Shown here: one piece after another, positions 1 to 8,748 of the stretch
Numbering within the stretch: the first letter of the stretch is position 1
How the letters are laid out: each line of letters begins with the position of its first letter
Position numbers and translations under genes: made by a program
Source of the DNA: Garicola koreensis
Lineage (GTDB): Bacteria > Actinomycetota > Actinomycetes > Actinomycetales > Micrococcaceae
Direction of reading: 5' to 3'
Length of the DNA stretch: 64,000 nucleotides
NCBI RefSeq assembly: GCF_014195445.1
Contig: NZ_JACIBT010000001.1
Coordinates: 124,001-188,000 of the forward strand
Notes under the pieces: generated by a model
The model's database searches: none
The model's input: only the letters and a program-made list of their open reading frames with translations
What the model was told of the DNA's origin: nothing

Positions 1-360
1 GAGCACCAGGGCTGTGTCGAGCACGTCCTGGCTCGTAGCCCCCCGGTGCAGAGCTTCGTCAGAGGTCTCTTGTGCATTGAGGACGCTGCGCAGCTGAGCC
101 AGCAGGGGGATCACGGGGTTCCCGCCGCCGACCCCGGCTGCTGCGATCTCTGCTGGGTCCAGCCCGGCTGCTGCCGGATCGGTGGCTATCGCCCGCAGGG
201 CTGCCGCACCGGCCGCAGGTGCCTCGCCGGCTTCGGCCAGCACCTCGGCCCAGGCTGCTTCGACCTCGACGAGGGTGGTGAGCAGCGCCTGCTCGGAGGT
301 CAGCTGTGCTGCCTCGGTATCTGCCCAGACGGGGGACAGCAGGCCTGCGGGGGTGTTCAT
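1..360 (-). CDS. pcaB: 3-carboxy-cis,cis-muconate cycloisomerase, N-terminal part (runs off the left edge)
   Basis: This is the first 120 codons of a fumarase/aspartase-superfamily enzyme that cycloisomerises 3-carboxymuconate in the protocatechuate branch of the beta-ketoadipate pathway. The reading frame starts at the ATG ending at 360 and stays open to the edge. It contains the family signature HRGATSQDVLDTALVL, preceded by the glycine-rich stretch GVGGGNPVIPLL. The start overlaps the pcaG stop by four bases (ATGA), so it is translationally coupled to the dioxygenase genes. The catalytic and C-terminal parts lie outside the window. Assignment rests on the signature plus operon position. 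Confidence 0.9.
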   Translation of the reverse strand, partial: MNTPAGLLSPVWADTEAAQLTSEQALLTTLVEVEAAWAEVLAEAGEAPAAGAAALRAIATDPAAAGLDPAEIAAAGVGGGNPVIPLLAQLRSVLNAQETSDEALHRGATSQDVLDTALVL

Positions 361-938
361 GCGCGGCGGCCGGTGAACTGGGGAGTCCTGGGGTAGGTCA
401 GGAAGACGGTCTCGTCCTCGCCCTGGAGCCGGATGTCGAAGCGGAGGCCCCCGTCGTCGTCGCGGTGGGCGATGAGGGTGGACCGGCGGTCTTCGGCAAG
501 TGTGGACAGGAGGGGGTCGGCACCGAGAGCCTGCCGGTCCTCGGGCATATAGACCCGGGTGAAGAGTCGGTCCATCAGGCCCCGGGCGAAGACGGTCAGC
601 AGGATGTAGGGCGCTTTGCCAGGTGCGGTGGGTCCAGGGTTCACTGTGGTGAAGGTGAATTGACCCTCATAGTTCACCTCGGTGCGGCCCCACCCGGTGA
701 AGGTGTGGCCGTCACGGCTGAGTGAGCCCGGTTGCTGAGAAATGCGCCCGTGCTGATCGGGCTGCCAGATTTCGACCATGGCGTCCGGGATGGGGGCGCC
801 GTCGCCGTCGTAGACGGTTCCGTGCAGCCGGATCGATCCGCTGCTGCCGGGGGCCACCAGCTGCGGGCCGCCGTCGTAGGGCAGGGCGTAGCCGAAGAAC
901 GGTCCGACGGTCTGGGCCGGGGTGGGGGGCAATGCCAT
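357..938 (-). CDS. pcaG: Protocatechuate 3,4-dioxygenase alpha subunit
   Basis: The 193-residue protein is the non-iron alpha subunit of the intradiol dioxygenase that opens protocatechuate to 3-carboxy-cis,cis-muconate. It begins with the typical PxPAQTVGPFFGYALPY segment, followed by the intradiol beta-sandwich (GTVYDGDGAPIPDAMVEIWQ, FTGWGRTEV, FTFTTVNPG). It lacks the Tyr/His iron ligands, as expected for alpha. Length is normal for PcaG. Its ATG shares one base with the pcaH stop (TAATG) and its stop overlaps pcaB, so pcaH-pcaG-pcaB form one tightly packed minus-strand operon. Confidence 0.96.
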   Translation of the reverse strand: MALPPTPAQTVGPFFGYALPYDGGPQLVAPGSSGSIRLHGTVYDGDGAPIPDAMVEIWQPDQHGRISQQPGSLSRDGHTFTGWGRTEVNYEGQFTFTTVNPGPTAPGKAPYILLTVFARGLMDRLFTRVYMPEDRQALGADPLLSTLAEDRRSTLIAHRDDDGGLRFDIRLQGEDETVFLTYPRTPQFTGRRA

Positions 939-1726
939 TACTGGTCCTCCTCACTCCAGGTGCGGTTGCTGCCGGACAGGATGATGTCCCAACGGTACCC
1001 GGTGTTCCATTCGTGCTGGGAGACGCCGTGGTCGTAGGTGGCCACCAACCGCTGGCGTGCCTGCGGGTCAGTGATGGCCTGATAGATGGGGTCCAGGCTG
1101 AAGAGCGGGTCACCGGGGAAGTACATCTGGGTGACGATGCGTTGGGTGAAGTCGGTGCCGAAGAGTGAAAAGTGGATGTGGGCCGGACGCCAGGCGTTGA
1201 TGTGGTTCTTCCACGGGTAGGGGGCTGGTTTGATGGTGGTGAAGCTGTACTCGCCCTCCGGTCCGGTCAGCGTGCGCCCGACGCCGGTGAAGTTCGGGTC
1301 GATCGGCGCAGGGTGCTGGTCGCGCTTGTGGATGTAGCGGCCAGCAGCATTGGCCTGCCACACCTCGACGAGCTGATGGCGCACCGGGCGGCCGTCGCCG
1401 TCGAGGACCCGGCCGGACACCACGATTCGTTCCCCGATGGGCTCGCCGCCGTGCTGGATGGTGAGGTCGGCTTCCAAGGGGGAGACGTCGCGTTGGCCGA
1501 AGGCCGGGCTGTGCAGCTCGATGTCTTCGGGGTCTGCATGCTGCAGCGACTTGGTGGGGTGGCGCAGCAGCGAGCTGCGATACGGCGGGAAGTTCAGCCG
1601 GGCGCTGGTCTCCTCGGTCCCGTGGTCCTTCTGCTGCTGGTAGTTCCGGTGCTGCTCAGCGATTTCGGCGCTGATCTGCTCCTGAGAGGCCGCCGCCGCG
1701 TCGGGATTGGTCGGTGGTTGCGCCAT
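938..1726 (-). CDS. pcaH: Protocatechuate 3,4-dioxygenase beta subunit
   Basis: This 262-residue protein is the iron-binding beta subunit of protocatechuate 3,4-dioxygenase. The intradiol core holds the VEVWQANAAGRYIHKRDQH segment, with the first tyrosine ligand, and NAWRPAHIHFSLFG, with the His-x-His ligand pair. The second tyrosine is probably in APYPWKNH. The N-terminal segment (YRSSLLRHPTKSL) is characteristic of PcaH. An AAGGAG ribosome-binding site lies about 8-13 bases before the ATG (reverse complement of roughly 1735-1740). It is the first gene of the visible pca operon. Confidence 0.96.
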   Translation of the reverse strand: MAQPPTNPDAAAASQEQISAEIAEQHRNYQQQKDHGTEETSARLNFPPYRSSLLRHPTKSLQHADPEDIELHSPAFGQRDVSPLEADLTIQHGGEPIGERIVVSGRVLDGDGRPVRHQLVEVWQANAAGRYIHKRDQHPAPIDPNFTGVGRTLTGPEGEYSFTTIKPAPYPWKNHINAWRPAHIHFSLFGTDFTQRIVTQMYFPGDPLFSLDPIYQAITDPQARQRLVATYDHGVSQHEWNTGYRWDIILSGSNRTWSEEDQ

Positions 1727-2045
1727 CAGCGCTCAACTCCTTCGCCCTGGATGTGGTTCTCCCCACGATTCTGCGTCAGGAGGAGACCTGCCACCAGCAG
1801 AATCCCATTCAATGGTGTCACAGGTCCACTTTCTACTCTTGGTCGGCGTCGTCGTCCTTTCACTGGTTAGCGGCGGTGCACCAGAAAACCGGAACTGCCA
1901 ACTTGGGTGGGGGCCGACACCCCTGGCGTGCCGGTGAAGGCCCCCACCGAAGCACATTGAACCGTCCCGCAAGACCAACAGTGTGGGGGCCCTCCGCAGA
2001 TGGTGTTAGGCCCGCTATCCGGTGGTGCCATACCCACAGCCCCTA
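1727..2045. other. Intergenic stretch upstream of pcaH
   Basis: About 320 bases lie between the pcaH start and the decayed TetR gene. I see the pcaH ribosome-binding site and no convincing open frame on either strand. The pca promoter and any regulator-binding site should lie here, but I cannot point to a clear palindrome. Confidence 0.5.
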
Positions 2046-2595
2046 TCAAAACGGGCTCCACAGACACGAACGTGACCCAAGCTCTGGCGAGGACCGAGCG
2101 AGCGTGTATTCCCGATTGATGAACTCGACGGAAAAGTCTCTGGCCAACCCTGGGGCTGACCCGTTCGCACCTTCGTCGCTGAGACCCGCGATGATTCGTT
2201 TCAGGCCGTCCTGAAACCAGATCTCGATGTCGTCGGAGTCCGGTACTTCACCGGTGCTCACCTCGGCGATCCATCTGGCGTGCGACGCCGCCCCGGTGCG
2301 GGTCAGCCGGTTGATCTCGTCCGACCACCAGGCGTCACCACTCTTTTGCGTTCGCGCTGTTTCCTGCTGTTCTGCCACCAACAGCAGCGCCATGCCCTGA
2401 ACGTAGGCATTCAGCGCAAGGTAGCGGCCCAGGGCGACCGAAGGGTCTGTGTCCAGCGCAATAAAGGCATCGACATACTCTTGGGCGATGTCCAGGACGA
2501 TGGGGGGTCAGCGGCGGACGAGTGCTGGCCAGGACGGTGACCAGCCACGAGTGTGCGCGGTAAACGGGCCACTCCGCCTGGGCGAGTTGCATCAT
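2046..2595 (-). pseudogene. TetR-family regulator remnant (C-terminal domain, frameshifted)
   Basis: Two minus-strand frames joined near 2505-2520 give one continuous TetR-like ligand-binding domain. The first part reads MMQLAQAEWPVYRAHSWL then VTVLASTRPP. After a one-base shift the second part continues PIVLDIAQEYVDAFIALDTD through LALNAYVQGMALLLVAEQQ to FQDGLKRIIAGLSDEGA. The last segment resembles the closing helix of TetR C-terminal domains. In the second frame a TGA immediately precedes PPIVLD, so a frameshift is needed to join the parts. No N-terminal helix-turn-helix is found upstream, where the vapC remnant lies. It is most likely a dead 5'-truncated gene. The family call is from motif memory only. 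Confidence 0.55.
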
Positions 2596-2886
2596 GGCCT
2601 CTGCCGGTTTCGCAGAGCTTGTCTGCGCAGGTTGCCTTCGGGCAACTGTCGAAGCCGAGGAGCTCATTCTTGCCGTCACGCCCGAAGACGATGCAGTCGC
2701 GGTCTCCTTCCGGCACGTCGTCGACACAGACCAGAGCGCGGCCATGATCTCGGGTTCTGCCGAGGTTCCTGAGAGCTCGCAGATCGCGCAGGACAACAGG
2801 GCGGTCATTCGCCGCACTCAGGAGAAGGTCCAGGGGGCGGCATATCGCAACACGATTCTCTCCGTGCTCGATGAGGGCCGTGGCGC

Positions 2887-3122
2887 GTGAGAGTCGTAGA
2901 CGCTGGGGCAACTTCGCCATGGCAAGGCTTCAGCGCTCTGAGGATCACACGATTTCCCGCCGACTGGCTTCGACCGCGGATTGGGCCCTGCGGCACACTC
3001 TCAGCGGCTACAACGTCACCTACGTCGCCCTTGCGGAAAAAACTGCCGACACTGCCCTTCTGACCACCGATGCCCGCTTGGCCCGGGCCCCGGGCATCGA
3101 GTGCAGGATCCAGCTGTTGTAG
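2887..3122 (+). pseudogene. VapC-type PIN toxin remnant with internal deletion
   Basis: A GTG at 2887 begins VRVVDAGAT, the usual VapC N-terminus with its first metal-binding aspartate. In another frame the sequence ends in an intact PIN C-terminus: LRHTLSGYNVTYVALAEKTA, then a LLTTDARLARAPG motif and a final RIQLL. The whole span is only 78 codons against about 130 for VapC. About 50 codons of the middle, including the central acidic residue, are missing, and the two ends are out of frame. I read it as a broken toxin gene. No recognisable antitoxin precedes it. Confidence 0.7.
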
Positions 3123-3252
3123 GCTCTCAATTAACGGGCAGGCACGAGGCCCCATAAGCCGAGCGGCATACGGAGCCGGTGCTGAGGGCGCCCGTTGCGA
3201 CGCGTGGGCCAGGGGCCGCGTTCGGCAGGGGATCCTCGACCAAGGAGAAGGC

Positions 3253-4272
3253 ATGACGTCACTGACCAATCATCGGATCCGTCTTGGGTCCCGGCCTCAC
3301 GGTGAGCCGAGGCCCGAGGACTTTCATCACGACTCAGCCCACGTGGGTTCACCGGATTCCGGCCAGGTGCTGCTGCGCACCAAGTACCTCTCCCTGGACC
3401 CTTATGTGCGCGGCATGATGAGCACCGCGAAGTCCTACGTCACCCCTCTGGAGGTCGGAGACGTCATAGTGGGCGGAACGGTCTCCGAGGTGGTGGAGTC
3501 CGCCGCCGACGACTTCAAACCAGGCGACGTCGTCCTCTCCTTCGGCGGCTGGCAGCAGTACAGCGTGGAACCGGCCACCAGGCTGCGCAAGCTGGAGCCC
3601 CAGGCTGCCCCGCTCAGCACTGCTCTTGGAGTCCTGGGGATGCCCGGCTTCACCGCCTATGCCGGCCTGCTGGCCATCGGCCAACCACAACCCGGCGAGA
3701 CCGTGGCGGTTGCCGCAGCCACCGGCCCGGTGGGTTCGGCGGTCGGGCAGATCGCGAAGCTCAAAGGGGCCCGCACGATCGGTATTGCCGGCGGGCAGCG
3801 AAAGGTCGAACACCTGCAGGAACTGGGCTTCGACGAGGTCATTGACCACCGTGGACCGGACCTCGACGCTCAGGTGAAGGAGGCCTCACCGGAGGGGATC
3901 GACGTCTACTTCGAAAACGTCGGCGGGCAGGTCTGGGATGCAGTGCTGCCCCAGCTCAATGAGTTCGCCCGCGTGCCGGTGTGCGGTCTGGCCGCGAACT
4001 ACAACGCGACCGCCCTGCCCGAAGGCCCGGACAAGACTCCGCAGCTGATGCGCGCGGTGCTGACCCGCAGCCTGCTGCTGCGAGGCTTCATCCAGCGCGA
4101 ATTCGTCGACTCGATGTTCTCCGACTTCTTGACTGATATGGGGCAGTGGGTGGCCTCTGGCGACGTCGTCTATACCGAGGACATCACCGAAGGCCTGGAG
4201 CGTGCACCGGAGGCCTTCATCGGCATGCTGCGCGGGGAAAACTTCGGCAAAACGATCATCCGAATCTCTTAA
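3253..4272 (+). CDS. Zinc-independent medium-chain NADP-dependent oxidoreductase (CurA-like)
   Basis: The protein of about 339 residues belongs to the MDR family of leukotriene B4 dehydrogenase/curcumin reductase type, which reduces the double bond of enones with NADPH. Visible features are the N-terminal YLSLDPYVRGMMS segment, the nucleotide-binding region AAATGPVGSAVGQIAKLKGA, IGIAGGQRK, and the family motif GIDVYFENVGG. No zinc-ligand cysteines are seen. The ATG at 3253 follows an AAGGAG box at 3242-3247. The frame is open further upstream but has no ribosome-binding site there. It stands alone between a toxin remnant and an IS remnant, so its physiological substrate is unknown. Confidence 0.88.
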   Translation: MTSLTNHRIRLGSRPHGEPRPEDFHHDSAHVGSPDSGQVLLRTKYLSLDPYVRGMMSTAKSYVTPLEVGDVIVGGTVSEVVESAADDFKPGDVVLSFGGWQQYSVEPATRLRKLEPQAAPLSTALGVLGMPGFTAYAGLLAIGQPQPGETVAVAAATGPVGSAVGQIAKLKGARTIGIAGGQRKVEHLQELGFDEVIDHRGPDLDAQVKEASPEGIDVYFENVGGQVWDAVLPQLNEFARVPVCGLAANYNATALPEGPDKTPQLMRAVLTRSLLLRGFIQREFVDSMFSDFLTDMGQWVASGDVVYTEDITEGLERAPEAFIGMLRGENFGKTIIRIS

Positions 4273-4488
4273 GTGTAGCGCCAGCTCCGGCCGCCTCGGC
4301 TGCTCAGACCGTAGTCAGAAGCGGCATCAGTCAATGTCCGTAGGGAACTCTGCACGGAAACGCGCCAACGTATATGGCTGTCGGTTGATCAGCAGACAAA
4401 TAGCGATGACCAGGGGCAGTGAACCAAGACACAACCGCAACCTTGTCCGGTATCGCCGCTGTCATGTTCCTGATCGCGGCCGCCCCGA

Positions 4489-4851
4489 CTATAGCGATCG
4501 TTTGCGTGGCCGGTCGTTGAGTTCAGCGGCGACCCAGTCCAGGTCATCGGCGCTGTGCACCGTGAGGTCGGTGCCTTTGGGGAAGTCTTGGCGCAGCAGT
4601 CCGTTGGTGTTCTCGTTGATGCCGCGCTGCCAGGGCGAATGCGGATCTGCGAAGGTCAAACACCGGCCCTTCAGGTTCCGGCCCCGTCGGGGTCGGACTC
4701 CACCAGCCTGGGCGACCCAGCGGGCTCCCTTCTTCCGGTACGTACCCGCTGCCTCGGCAACGTCGGTAATGAACTCTCCGTGGGAGAGAACAGCCCAGAA
4801 CACTTGATACACCTCCGGGACCATATGATCCGAAAAACGCATCCATGGCAC
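4489..4851 (-). mobile_element. IS30-family transposase, internally deleted derivative
   Basis: The 120-residue frame joins the two ends of an IS30 transposase. Residues 1-63 ([18 protein letters not shown], then [22 protein letters not shown]) match the N-terminus. From about residue 68 the sequence jumps to the C-terminal part ([38 protein letters not shown]). The whole HTH and most of the DDE catalytic domain are absent. The join falls in LTFA|DPHSP and keeps the frame. Full IS30 transposases are around 350-450 residues, so the product cannot transpose. I did not find clear terminal inverted repeats. Confidence 0.8.
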
Positions 4852-5102
4852 CTCATTTCAGACAGGTGTTGCAATCACCGTAAGAACCCAAGGAACCCCC
4901 ACCGGTCACCCCCGCCTCTGACCTGGAGCGTTGAGGTCATGCCGGCCCGGCGTGTCCGTATAGGTGGTCCGGTGACTTGTCCGGTGACGGGGGCTATGTG
5001 ACACACACTTAGGTGAGCCTGTAGGTGCCAACTGTTCGATGAAGCGTGCGCAATTGACGGTGGTTCGTGGCCAGTCAGCACGCGATGGAGCGTGGAGAGG
5101 CA

Positions 5103-5840
5103 TCATCGCCGGCGCAGTGCGCGGCTGATCCCGCGGGCCGCGGTCTGCAGCGCCATCAGGAAGGTCGGGATGTTCGGTGAGCTGCGCGGGACAACAATCG
5201 TCAAGGCGGCCTCCGCGTGGCCGCCGGAGTTGAGGATGGGCACCGAGATCCCGGTGGTCTCCGAGTTGATGACCCCGCCCAGAGACGCGTAGCCGCGGGT
5301 CTTAGCCTCAGCCAGTTCGCGGCGCAGCTGGGGCCGCTCGGCCTCTACGGTCCGGGCGTGTGCCTGCAGCCACTCTGCGGCAACCTGGGCGGGGGCGAAG
5401 GCCAGCAGGACATGCCCCATCGATGTCAGGTGGGCCGGCATAGTTCCGGCAACCTCGGCCGGGTTGACCACTGCCCCGTGCTGGGAGAGACGCTCAACAA
5501 TCAGCACCCGAGACCCTTCCAGGACCGCCAGCTGCGTGGTGTGGCATACGACTGCGTTGACGTCCTGCATGTATGGCAGGGAGCTCTGCCGCAGGGTGCG
5601 GCTGATCGGGGCGCCTTGGGCGAACTCCCACAGGCGTTGGCCGATTTCGATCTCTCCGGCGTCGGATCGGCTCAGCAGTCCGCGACTGGTCAGTTCCTGG
5701 ATCAGTCGGTAGCCGGTGGTCCGTGGCAGGTCTGCCCGGTCTGCGAGTTCACCGGGGTGCAGCCGAGGGTGGGCCTCCAGTGCCTCAAAGAGCCGCAGGA
5801 GACGGTCCAGGAGGGCATCACCGGTGGGGGAGTTGGCCAT
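5103..5840 (-). CDS. IclR-family transcriptional regulator, probably of pob/pca genes
   Basis: The protein of about 245 residues has an N-terminal winged helix-turn-helix (LLRLFEALEAHPRLHPGELA, LPRTTGYRLIQEL) and the IclR effector-binding domain (MGHVLLAFA, RGYASLGGVINSETTGISVP). I chose the ATG at 5840 because the reading frame upstream would extend far into pobA. From this start it overlaps the pobA 3' end by 23 bases, so the two are cotranscribed. IclR proteins such as PcaR, PcaU and PobR control protocatechuate and 4-hydroxybenzoate catabolism. That role is inferred here from the neighbour. Confidence 0.88.
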   Translation of the reverse strand: MANSPTGDALLDRLLRLFEALEAHPRLHPGELADRADLPRTTGYRLIQELTSRGLLSRSDAGEIEIGQRLWEFAQGAPISRTLRQSSLPYMQDVNAVVCHTTQLAVLEGSRVLIVERLSQHGAVVNPAEVAGTMPAHLTSMGHVLLAFAPAQVAAEWLQAHARTVEAERPQLRRELAEAKTRGYASLGGVINSETTGISVPILNSGGHAEAALTIVVPRSSPNIPTFLMALQTAARGISRALRRR

Positions 5841-7038
5841 GAATGTCAGCCCATCCGGTGTAGGAGTCGGCGAAATAGGCCCGTCCGTAGACCGAACCGG
5901 TGATGGCGTCGAATTCTCCACGGCGGCGCTGGTGTGCGAAGGCGTTCTCATCCGGTTGTCGGTGTAAGAGGTTCGTCGCCCAGTAGGAGAAGTTCTGCGC
6001 CTTCCACACTCGGTCTAGCGCAGTGCGTGAATAGTTCCGCAGTGGGGCGAAAGGATCGGTCGCCGACTCTGACTGAGCGAGGAACTCTTCGACTCGGGGG
6101 ATCAGTGCGCGCACGTCGCAGAAGGCCAGATTCAGACCCTTGGCACCGGTGGGAGGAACGGTGTGGCCGGCGTCGCCAGCCAGCACCAGCCGCTGGTAAG
6201 TGAGCGGATCGCAGACGTAGGAGCGGAAAGGCAGCACGGTCTTTTCGAAGATCGGGCCACGCTTGAGCTCCACGCCCTCACCCAGCACCTGCTGGATGTG
6301 GTCGAAGATCGCCTCCTCTTCCCACTGTTCCGGGTCGGTCTGCGGGTCGCACTGGAAATACATCCGCTGAACGGACTCATTGCGCTGAGAGATCAGTGCG
6401 AACCCGACCTCAGAGTTGGCGTAGATCAGCTCCGGCGCCGTGGGAGGTGCTTCGCAGAGGATGCCGAACCAGGCGAAGGGGTAGGCGGTGAAGTAGTCGG
6501 TGCGCACATCCTCCGGGATCAGCTTGCGGCACTTGGACCGCGACCCGTCTGCACCGACGATCAGCTTCGCCTCTATGCGTCCCCGATCACCATGCTCGTC
6601 GCGGAAGGTGAGGGCCGGCGCGTCCGATTCGATGCCTTCCACGGAGGAGTCGGACACGGACCAGTGGATCTGGCCGCCTTCGCGCTCCCACGCTGTGGCG
6701 AGGTCCAGAAACACCTCGTTCTGGGGGTACAGCCAGACGGACCTGTCGACAAGCTCCTGGAAGTCGATCCGGTGCTGGACTCCTTCGAAGCTGAGCACGG
6801 TGCCCGGATGCTCATGGCCGTCGGTGAGCACTCGGGAGCCGATATCGGCATCAACGAGCATCTGGACGGTTCCCGCCTCCAGAATCCCGGCGCGCTGGGT
6901 CCTGTGGATCTCATCCTTGCTGCGCGTCTCGACGACGGCGGCACTGATGCCACGTCGTTTCAGCAGCAGCGCGGTCATCAGCCCGGCGGGGCCGCCGCCG
7001 ACGATCCCCACGTCGACTCGTGTGGTGTGCTCTGCCAT
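5818..7038 (-). CDS. pobA: 4-hydroxybenzoate 3-monooxygenase
   Basis: This 406-residue FAD-dependent hydroxylase converts 4-hydroxybenzoate to protocatechuate using NAD(P)H and oxygen. It shows the N-terminal dinucleotide motif VGIVGGGPAGLMTALLLKRR, the RAGILEAGTVQML segment typical of PobA, and the second FAD motif LAGDAGHTVPPTGAKGLNLA. Length agrees with the family (about 390-400). A GAAGAGG box precedes the ATG. It feeds the pcaHGB enzymes encoded a few kilobases away on the same strand and runs into the IclR regulator gene. Confidence 0.96.
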   Translation of the reverse strand: MAEHTTRVDVGIVGGGPAGLMTALLLKRRGISAAVVETRSKDEIHRTQRAGILEAGTVQMLVDADIGSRVLTDGHEHPGTVLSFEGVQHRIDFQELVDRSVWLYPQNEVFLDLATAWEREGGQIHWSVSDSSVEGIESDAPALTFRDEHGDRGRIEAKLIVGADGSRSKCRKLIPEDVRTDYFTAYPFAWFGILCEAPPTAPELIYANSEVGFALISQRNESVQRMYFQCDPQTDPEQWEEEAIFDHIQQVLGEGVELKRGPIFEKTVLPFRSYVCDPLTYQRLVLAGDAGHTVPPTGAKGLNLAFCDVRALIPRVEEFLAQSESATDPFAPLRNYSRTALDRVWKAQNFSYWATNLLHRQPDENAFAHQRRRGEFDAITGSVYGRAYFADSYTGWADIHGQLPHR

Positions 7039-7168
7039 GGTGTGCCTCTTCTTCCTGTGGTGCCGATGATTGGCCGCGGCTCAAGTATGAGCTTCGCACA
7101 GTGGGCTCAGCCACGGGCGGGTTCGAGACCGGAGCCGAAGTCATGCGATGATGGTCCAGCGCATGCTC

Positions 7169-7239
7169 TCCGCCATGGTGTAACGGCAGCACCTCGGTTT
7201 TTGGTACCGATAGTCTAGGTTCGAATCCTAGTGGCGGAA
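7169..7239 (+). tRNA. tRNA-Gln (anticodon UUG)
   Basis: The acceptor strands TCCGCCA (7169-7175) and TGGCGGA (7232-7238) pair perfectly. The anticodon stem TCGGT/ACCGA encloses the seven-base loop TTTTGGT, giving anticodon TTG. The T arm CTAGGTTCGAATCCTAG is canonical. No CCA is encoded. The 3' end is one base from the glmU GTG, so the tRNA is probably processed out of the glmU transcript. Confidence 0.95.
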
Positions 7240-7240
7240 C

Positions 7241-8713
7241 GTGAACCCAACAGCCGTCATAGTTCTGGCAGCCGGAGCGGGGACGCGCATGAAGTCGCGC
7301 ACCCCGAAGATCCTCCACACCCTGGGCGGGGTCTCCATGATCGGGCATGCGCTCAGCACGGCCCGAGCCCTGGACCCGCAGCAGCTGGTCGCCGTGGTGC
7401 GCCACCAGCGTGCGAAGGTCGCTGAGCACATCACTGACCATGATGCTGCTGTGCTGCTGGCCGATCAGGATGAGGTCCCCGGCACCGGCCGCGCGGTCGA
7501 GTGCGGCCTGGAGGCGCTGGCCGAAGCGGGCAGCCCGGCGACCTCCGGCACGGTCGTGGTCACCTACGGCGACGTTCCGCTGCTCAGCGCAGACCTGCTG
7601 GGCCAGCTGGTGACCGAGCACGAGTCCCAGGCCAATGCGGTGACCGTGCTGACCACCCAGCTCGACGACGCCGCCGGATACGGCCGGATCCTGCGCGAAG
7701 GTGACCAGGTGGTCGGCATTGTGGAGCAGAAAGACGCCACCGAGGAGCAGCTGGCCATCACCGAGATCAACTCCGGAATCTACGCCTTCGACGCCGCCAC
7801 CCTCACCGAGGCCCTGGCCGCAGTCTCCACCGACAACGCTCAGGGCGAGAAGTACCTGACTGATGTGCTGGGCCTCGCCCGGTCCCAGGGCCGCAGGGTC
7901 TCAGCACTGGTCACCGAGGACCGCTGGCAGGTCGAGGGCGCCAATGACCGGGTCCAGCTGCAGGGCCTGGCCGCTGAGCTCAACCGGCGCACGGTGACCG
8001 CACACATGCGCGCCGGCACCACCGTGGTCGACCCCGCATCCACCTGGATAGACACCGGCGTCACCCTGGAGGAGGACACCACGGTGTTTCCTGGCACCCA
8101 GCTGCACGGGGCCACCCATGTGGCCCGTGATGGCCGCGTCGGTCCCGACACCACGCTGACCGATGTGACGGTCGGTGAGGGCGCGCAGGTGATTCGCACC
8201 CACGGTTCGGGGGCACACATCGGCGCAGGCGCCGTCGTCGGGCCCTACACGTATCTGCGTCCGGGCACCCAGCTGGGTGAGGACGGCCGGATCGGAGCCT
8301 TCTACGAGACGAAGAACGTCACCATCGGACGCGGTTCCAAACTCTCCCACCTCGGCTATGCCGGCGACGCCACCATCGGGGAGAGCACCAACATCGGCTG
8401 CGGAAACATCACCGCCAACTACGACGGCGAGGCCAAGCACCGCACGGTGATCGGCTCGCATGTGCGCACCAGCTCGAACACCGTGTTCGTGGCCCCGGTG
8501 GAAGTCGGCGACGGCGCCTACACCGGTGCTGGTGCCGTGGTGCGCAAGGATGTGCCTCCGGGGGCCCTGGGGCTCTCCGTCGCCCCGCAGCGCAACGCGC
8601 AGGGATGGGTCGAGTCCAAGCGGCCCGGCTCAGCCGCAGCGAAGGCCGCAGCGAAGGCAGCAGCCCAGGCGAAGCAGCGCGGGGACGCCCCCGAGACCGA
8701 CCAGCAGCAGTGA
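7241..8713 (+). CDS. glmU: Bifunctional UDP-N-acetylglucosamine pyrophosphorylase/glucosamine-1-phosphate acetyltransferase
   Basis: The 490-residue enzyme makes UDP-GlcNAc for peptidoglycan. Its N-terminal uridyltransferase domain starts with VIVLAAGAGTRMKSRTPKIL and includes TYGDVPLLSADLL. The C-terminal left-handed beta-helix acetyltransferase domain follows from about residue 255 (RPGTQLGEDGRIGAFYETKN, NIGCGNITANYDG). A lysine/alanine-rich tail of about 25 residues ends the protein. The GTG start lies one base after tRNA-Gln, with no room for a Shine-Dalgarno box outside the tRNA, so translation may use the processed 5' end. It is followed by prs. Confidence 0.97.
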   Translation: MNPTAVIVLAAGAGTRMKSRTPKILHTLGGVSMIGHALSTARALDPQQLVAVVRHQRAKVAEHITDHDAAVLLADQDEVPGTGRAVECGLEALAEAGSPATSGTVVVTYGDVPLLSADLLGQLVTEHESQANAVTVLTTQLDDAAGYGRILREGDQVVGIVEQKDATEEQLAITEINSGIYAFDAATLTEALAAVSTDNAQGEKYLTDVLGLARSQGRRVSALVTEDRWQVEGANDRVQLQGLAAELNRRTVTAHMRAGTTVVDPASTWIDTGVTLEEDTTVFPGTQLHGATHVARDGRVGPDTTLTDVTVGEGAQVIRTHGSGAHIGAGAVVGPYTYLRPGTQLGEDGRIGAFYETKNVTIGRGSKLSHLGYAGDATIGESTNIGCGNITANYDGEAKHRTVIGSHVRTSSNTVFVAPVEVGDGAYTGAGAVVRKDVPPGALGLSVAPQRNAQGWVESKRPGSAAAKAAAKAAAQAKQRGDAPETDQQQ

Positions 8714-8748
8714 AGTCACAGCAATAGGGAGCAGAGGAACACAGGCGG

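Noticed and set aside
2594-2890. A 98-codon plus-strand frame ending in an overlap with the vapC remnant start
   Set aside because: The GTGA overlap looks like an antitoxin-toxin junction, but the protein has no ribbon-helix-helix, AbrB or Phd pattern. It overlaps the TetR remnant only at its first bases. I could not support it as a gene.
3070-3252. N-terminal extension of the CurA-like reductase
   Set aside because: The frame is open upstream, but it would overlap the vapC remnant and lacks a ribosome-binding site. AAGGAG precedes ATG 3253, where the family homology begins.
7169-7239. tRNA-Gln as an integration site for a genomic island
   Set aside because: No integrase gene is next to it and I did not see a second copy of the tRNA 3' end. 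The flanks are core genes on one side and pobA on the other.
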